Part shown: positions 5,529 to 8,333 of the stretch, one piece after another
How the letters are laid out: every line of letters starts with the position of its first letter
Numbering within the stretch: the stretch's first letter is position 1
Assembly (NCBI GenBank): GCA_033809415.1
Contig: JAPXLT010000220.1
Location: 1 to 8,333 of the forward strand
DNA from: JAQVUB01 sp033809415
GTDB lineage: Bacteria > Verrucomicrobiota > Lentisphaeria > Oligosphaerales > Oligosphaeraceae
DNA length: 8,333 nt
Reading direction: 5' to 3'
The notes under the pieces: generated by a model
Database searches by the model: none
Seen by the model: only the letters and a program-made list of their open reading frames with translations
Told to the model about the DNA's origin: nothing
Made by a program: the position numbers and the translations under genes

Positions 5529-5614
5529 AATGGACGAGGGACAGGGACATAAATGGACAAGATGGACAAAATGGACGGGAATGGACAAAATAAAATGGAC
5601 AATGGACAATGGAC
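5529..5614. repeat. Degenerate ATGGAC/GTCCAT tandem array, eight copies
   Basis: ATGGAC occurs on the plus strand at 5530, 5553, 5562, 5571, 5581, 5595, 5602 and 5609, with two GGGAC variants between the first and second. Spacing varies between 7 and 23 bp, mostly 7-10. Read with transcription it is GTCCAT. The last copy ends two bases before the AAGGAGG of the isomerase gene, so the array makes up most of its presumed 5' leader. Confidence 0.8.
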
Positions 5615-5620
5615 TTTTTT

Positions 5621-5704
5621 GTCCGTGTTCCGTCCGTGTTCCGTCCGTGTTCCGTCCGTGTTCCGTCCGTGTTCCGTCCGTGTTCCGTCCGTGTTCCGTC
5701 CGTG
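5621..5704. repeat. 11-bp minisatellite TTCCGTCCGTG, 7.6 perfect copies
   Basis: A partial GTCCGTG (5621-5627) is followed by seven identical TTCCGTCCGTG units (5628-5704). There is no divergence between units, so the array is recent or kept uniform. It contains no stop codon in the frames it spans, which creates long false reading frames. It begins about 30 bp after the ftsY stop. It meets the ATGGAC array at GGAC-TTTTTT-GTCC (5611-5624), where the two arrays lie in inverted orientation around a shared GTCC core. Confidence 0.92.
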
Positions 5705-5734
5705 TGGGTTTCAAGTATTCCATTGTTAAAAAAT

Positions 5735-6649
5735 CTATTCGAAAAGTGCTCCGGCAAACAATTCCGGGTCAAACTGTTGCAGGTCTCCCATTTGTTCGCC
5801 GAGACCGATGAACTGTACCGGGTAGCCGAGTTCTTCCTTGATGGCAACGACCACGCCGCCTTTGCCGGTGCCATCGAGCTTGGTCAAAATCAAGCCGCTG
5901 ATCGGAAAAATCTTCCCGAATTCCCTTGCCTGCACTAGGGCATTGGTGCCGATCGAGGCATCGACAGTCAGCCAGATTTCGTGGGGCGCTCCAGGCAACG
6001 CTTTCTCGCAGATGCGTTTCACCTTCTGCAGCTCAGCCATCAAGTCCGTGCGAGTGTGCTGGCGCCCTGCCGTGTCAATGATCACATAGTCCATTTTGCG
6101 TTGGAGCCCGGATTTGATGGCATCAAAGGCGACCGCTGCCGAATCACCGCCTTTCTGACCGCCCACAACCGGGCACTCGAGGCGCTCGCCCCAGAGTTGC
6201 AGCTGGGTGACTCCAGCCGCGCGGAATGTGTCTCCCGCGCCCAGAAGAACAGTCTCCTCACGCTTGCGGAAGTAATAGGCAAGCTTGGCGGCAGAGGTGG
6301 TTTTGCCGCTACCATTGACTCCGACCAGAAGAATCACAGTCGGCCCATCGGGATTGCGCCGGATTTCAGGATAGCCACCCTTGTTGAGAATCTGCAGTAT
6401 TTCCGTACGGGCCACATCGAGGATATCTTCGCTGGTGGCGATCAGTCCGCGTTCATATTTGTCACGCACATCTGCAACAATACGGTTGCTGATGGTAACA
6501 CCAAGATCAGTGGCAATCAACGCAGCCTCGAGGCGGGCATAACTGCTTTCATCCCACTTGCTAACGTCACTGAACAGGCTCTGGATGCCGCGTACCAGAG
6601 CCGTCTTGGTCTTCTGTAAACCACGCTGAAATATCGATAAAATAGACAA
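5735..6649 (-). CDS. ftsY: Signal recognition particle receptor FtsY
   Basis: A 304-residue SRP-receptor GTPase. It docks the Ffh-ribosome complex at the inner membrane for co-translational insertion of membrane proteins. The N domain spans about 10-90. The G domain has GVNGSGKTT (110-118), DTFRAAG (140-146), DTAGR (192-196), TKLDGTGKGG (256-265) and the closing GLGEQMGDLQQFDPELF (282-298). The long acidic A domain of enterobacterial FtsY is absent, as in many other bacteria. The usual DASTGQNA segment reads DASIGTNA (230-237), replacing two normally conserved residues. The only usable start is TTG at 6649. The upstream frame is closed by the nusB stop and no ATG lies early in the N domain. 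The gap to nusB is 15 nt. A 220-bp repeat-filled gap follows. Confidence 0.96.
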   Translation of the reverse strand: MSILSIFQRGLQKTKTALVRGIQSLFSDVSKWDESSYARLEAALIATDLGVTISNRIVADVRDKYERGLIATSEDILDVARTEILQILNKGGYPEIRRNPDGPTVILLVGVNGSGKTTSAAKLAYYFRKREETVLLGAGDTFRAAGVTQLQLWGERLECPVVGGQKGGDSAAVAFDAIKSGLQRKMDYVIIDTAGRQHTRTDLMAELQKVKRICEKALPGAPHEIWLTVDASIGTNALVQAREFGKIFPISGLILTKLDGTGKGGVVVAIKEELGYPVQFIGLGEQMGDLQQFDPELFAGALFE

Positions 6650-6666
6650 TGCTACATGAACTCCTT
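6650..6666 (-). promoter_or_regulatory. ftsY ribosome site with ATG-TAG start-stop pair
   Basis: On the minus strand AAGGAG (6666-6661) overlaps the nusB TAA stop. Three nt later comes ATG directly followed by TAG (6657-6652), then CA and the TTG start of ftsY. AAGGAG is 11 nt from the TTG, which is workable, and 3 nt from the ATG, which is too close for efficient use. The site may be just a leader, or the start-stop pair may damp ftsY translation. Confidence 0.5.
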
Positions 6667-7186
6667 ATTGATTGGAAGTGACATCGCCCGAGGCGGAAAG
6701 ACAGAGCATGCGAACCTTATCGAGCACTCCATTGATAAAACGGGGGGAATCGGCGTGACCGAATTTTTTAGCCAGCTCGATGGCTTCATTGATAGCCGTC
6801 GCTGCAGTGACTTTGTCACTGAAGGCTATTTCATAGGCACCCAGACGCAAGATGCTGCGGTCAACGCCGCTCATGCGGGAAAGGTCCCAGTTTGCAGCGG
6901 CCTTCGAGAGCAATTGATCGATTTCGCAATGGTGCGTACAGACTCCTTCAATCATGCGGACGGCGGCACCCCATGCCTTGCGATGATGCTGCTTGGGAAC
7001 CCCCTTGTCAAGCTCCCCAAGGTTTTCCCGGAAAAGGGTCAATTCTTCCGGCGTGCAACTCCAGGATTTCTGGAAATCGAGCTGGTAGAGGAACTGTATG
7101 GCAAAGGCCCTTGCGCAGGATCGCCGATGGCGGAAAGCGTCTTCGGGGGTTTCCGGTACTGCCGGAGATTCCGTATCAGGGGTCAT
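6665..7186 (-). CDS. nusB: Transcription antitermination factor NusB
   Basis: A 173-residue all-helical RNA-binding protein that, with NusE (ribosomal protein S10), promotes antitermination on rRNA transcripts. After a 20-residue proline-rich extension, family features are RRSCARAFAIQFLYQLDF (21-38), a divergent middle, then MSGVDRSILRLGAYEI (105-120) and INEAIELAKKFGHADSPRFINGVLDKV (132-158), the best conserved part of NusB. The length is slightly above the usual 140-160 because of both tails. The ATG at 7186 follows AAAAGG with suitable spacing, 12 nt after the ribH stop. Placement after ribH is a common bacterial arrangement. The following ftsY is consistent with a PVC-type gene order, but that is recalled, not checked. 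Confidence 0.95.
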   Translation of the reverse strand: MTPDTESPAVPETPEDAFRHRRSCARAFAIQFLYQLDFQKSWSCTPEELTLFRENLGELDKGVPKQHHRKAWGAAVRMIEGVCTHHCEIDQLLSKAAANWDLSRMSGVDRSILRLGAYEIAFSDKVTAATAINEAIELAKKFGHADSPRFINGVLDKVRMLCLSASGDVTSNQ

Positions 7187-7198
7187 GGAAAGCCTTTT

Positions 7199-7675
7199 TC
7201 AGGGAAGTTGTTTAAGCAGATTGACCATTTCAATGGCGGTGGCTGCCGCACTGGCGCCGCGGTTCCCTGCTTTGCTGCCGGAGCGCTCGATGGCCTGTTC
7301 GATGTTTTCTGTGGTTACTACGCCATAAATGACCGGCAGGTTCCGGCTCAGGGAAATCTGTGCGAGCCCCTTCGAGACTTCCGCGTTGATATAGCTGGCA
7401 TGCGCGGTCGAACCTTGGATGACCACACCCAGGCAGATGACAGCATCAAACTGACCGCTGTCGGCCATGCGCTGGGCAACCAGCGGGATTTCAAAAGAGC
7501 CAGGCACCCAGGCGATCGAAATATCCGCATCGCGCGCGCCATGGCGCATCAAGCAGTCCACTGCGCCGTCTTTGAGCTGCGAAACAAAAATGTCATTGAA
7601 GCGAGCACAGACGATCCCGAAACGCAGCCCGGCCGCACTTAGTTTTCCTTCATAAGTCTTGTATTTGCCTGTCAT
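7199..7675 (-). CDS. ribH: 6,7-dimethyl-8-ribityllumazine synthase
   Basis: A 158-residue protein that condenses 5-amino-6-ribitylaminouracil with 3,4-dihydroxy-2-butanone 4-phosphate, the penultimate step of riboflavin synthesis. It usually forms pentamers or 60-mers. Family motifs are ARFN (24-27), VPGSFEIPL (57-65), the catalytic-loop histidine His92 in GVVIQGSTAHASYI (83-96), GVVTTENIEQAIERSG (118-133) and KAGNRG (135-140). The loop differs from the common VIRGATxHxDY form at several positions (Q for R, A and S in place of F/Y and D), although the His is kept. The ATG at 7675 has AGGAG at 6 nt; the GTG one codon upstream would be too close to it. It lies 33 nt after ribBA. Confidence 0.95.
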   Translation of the reverse strand: MTGKYKTYEGKLSAAGLRFGIVCARFNDIFVSQLKDGAVDCLMRHGARDADISIAWVPGSFEIPLVAQRMADSGQFDAVICLGVVIQGSTAHASYINAEVSKGLAQISLSRNLPVIYGVVTTENIEQAIERSGSKAGNRGASAAATAIEMVNLLKQLP

Positions 7676-7708
7676 CACTTTCTCCTGTTGTAGTGAGAGG
7701 TACCCAAA

Positions 7709-8333
7709 TTACAGCATATGGTTCATACGGTCTTTCTTCGTCTGCAAATATTTCTTGTCGTGTTCATTGGCTGGGACAACCAAGGGTTCCCGACCGGTGA
7801 TCCGCAAGCCATAGCCTTCCAGGCCGACCAACTTTTTCGGATTGTTGGTCAAAAGCCGTATGCTTTTTATGCCGAGGTTGGCGAGAATCTGTGCGCCGAT
7901 GCCATATTCCCGCAAATCCGGCGGGAAGCCCAGGCGGATATTGGCATCGACGGTATCAAGGCCGCGTTCCTGCAAGTGGTAGGCATGCAATTTATTGGTC
8001 AAACCAATGCCGCGTCCTTCCTGCCGCATATACACGATCACGCCGCTTTTTTCGGCGACGATACGCTTCATGGCGGCGGCCAGCTGCAAACCACAATCGC
8101 AGCGTTGCGAATGAAAGACATCCCCGGTCAGGCATTCGCTGTGAACGCGGGTCAAAACATCTTCCTTGCCGGAAACATTTCCGTAAACCAGGGCGAGATG
8201 TTCACGACCATCATGCTTGGCAACATAACAGTGCAAGTCAAACTGCCCAAAATCAGTCGGCAAACGAACTGTCTCGACACGCTCGACCAGACTCTCTGTG
8301 CGACGGCGAAACTCGATCAAATCCGCTATGCAA
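7709..8333 (-). CDS. ribBA: RibBA C-terminal part: GTP cyclohydrolase II domain
   Basis: The last 207 codons are visible; the reading frame stays open to the right edge, so the start lies outside. The first residues, IADLIEFRRR, match the end of a DHBP synthase (RibB) domain, and LVERVETVRLPTDFGQF the RibB-RibA junction. The gene is therefore probably a bifunctional RibBA supplying both precursors of lumazine. The GTP cyclohydrolase II domain has its zinc cysteines at visible residues 67, 78 and 80 (ECLTGDVFHSQRCDCG), YMRQEGRGIGL (101-111), LREYGIGAQIL (140-150) with the conserved Arg, and LLTNNPKK (160-167). It ends in YLQTKKDRMNHML, a usual RibA C-terminus. The TTG at 8320 is an apparent start only because the frame is cut by the window. 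Any FMN riboswitch would lie upstream, outside the window. Confidence 0.9.
   Translation of the reverse strand, partial: CIADLIEFRRRTESLVERVETVRLPTDFGQFDLHCYVAKHDGREHLALVYGNVSGKEDVLTRVHSECLTGDVFHSQRCDCGLQLAAAMKRIVAEKSGVIVYMRQEGRGIGLTNKLHAYHLQERGLDTVDANIRLGFPPDLREYGIGAQILANLGIKSIRLLTNNPKKLVGLEGYGLRITGREPLVVPANEHDKKYLQTKKDRMNHML

Noticed and set aside
5621..5704. CRISPR-like array
   Set aside because: Units are 11 bp, directly adjacent, with no spacers and no cas genes; it is a simple minisatellite.
5515..5734. Promoter for the isomerase-TRAP operon inside the repeats
   Set aside because: Some TTGTCC motifs resemble a -35 box, but they recur throughout the array with no properly spaced -10 box, so no position can be chosen.
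5515..5874. Upstream extension of the isomerase frame with TDGTRTEHGRN-like repeats
   Set aside because: The repeat peptide is just the 11-bp array read through; the array has no stops. The extension also overlaps ftsY, and the AAGGAGG marks the start at 5514.
6656..7642. Long plus-strand open frame (328 codons) antisense to nusB and ribH
   Set aside because: The protein shows no recognisable family pattern and crosses two genes with strong conserved motifs on the other strand. It is a by-product of codon bias there.

Overview
All ten genes in this window lie on the minus strand, so transcription runs from high to low coordinates. The organism looks like a Gram-negative bacterium of the PVC group (Lentisphaerota, Kiritimatiellota or Verrucomicrobiota). 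That placement is an inference. It rests on the short tandem arrays and small GC-rich hairpins that fill the gaps between genes, a Ser/Thr kinase with an N-terminal zinc ribbon, and a rib-nusB-ftsY gene order. No rRNA or other phylogenetic marker is present to confirm it.

Region 1 (8333-5735, housekeeping): the C-terminal part of a bifunctional RibBA (GTP cyclohydrolase II domain plus the last residues of the DHBP synthase domain, open at the window edge), then ribH (lumazine synthase), nusB (antitermination factor) and ftsY (SRP receptor). Gaps are 12-33 nt, so this is probably one transcript. ftsY uses a TTG start preceded by an ATG-TAG start-stop pair.

Region 2 (5734-5515): a 220-bp gap packed with two tandem-repeat families, an 11-bp array (7.6 copies) and a GTCCAT-type array (8 copies). 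The second ends just before the Shine-Dalgarno of the next gene.

Region 3 (5514-1624, uptake and catabolism): a TIM-barrel sugar-phosphate isomerase/epimerase-like protein followed by a complete TRAP transporter, dctP (lipoprotein-like binding protein), dctQ and dctM. Together they suggest import and isomerisation of a sugar acid or another small organic acid. A 204-bp repeat-rich spacer separates dctP from dctQ. It holds two related 7-bp arrays on opposite strands, and the dctP stop codon lies inside the first G-run of one of them.

Region 4 (1623-1041): a 583-bp non-coding stretch, with a weak terminator candidate for dctM, a paired-hairpin element of about 99 bp, three 9-bp tandem arrays, an inverted pair of TTTAACCACGAA repeats bounding 444 bp, and a promoter candidate for the next gene.

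Region 5 (1040-1): a universal stress protein with an ATP-binding motif, a stand-alone acyl carrier protein, and the N-terminus of a zinc-ribbon Ser/Thr protein kinase that runs off the left edge. They are tightly spaced and probably co-transcribed.

No CRISPR, tRNA, rRNA, transposase or phage gene was seen. The unusual content is the architecture of the intergenic repeats, not the genes.
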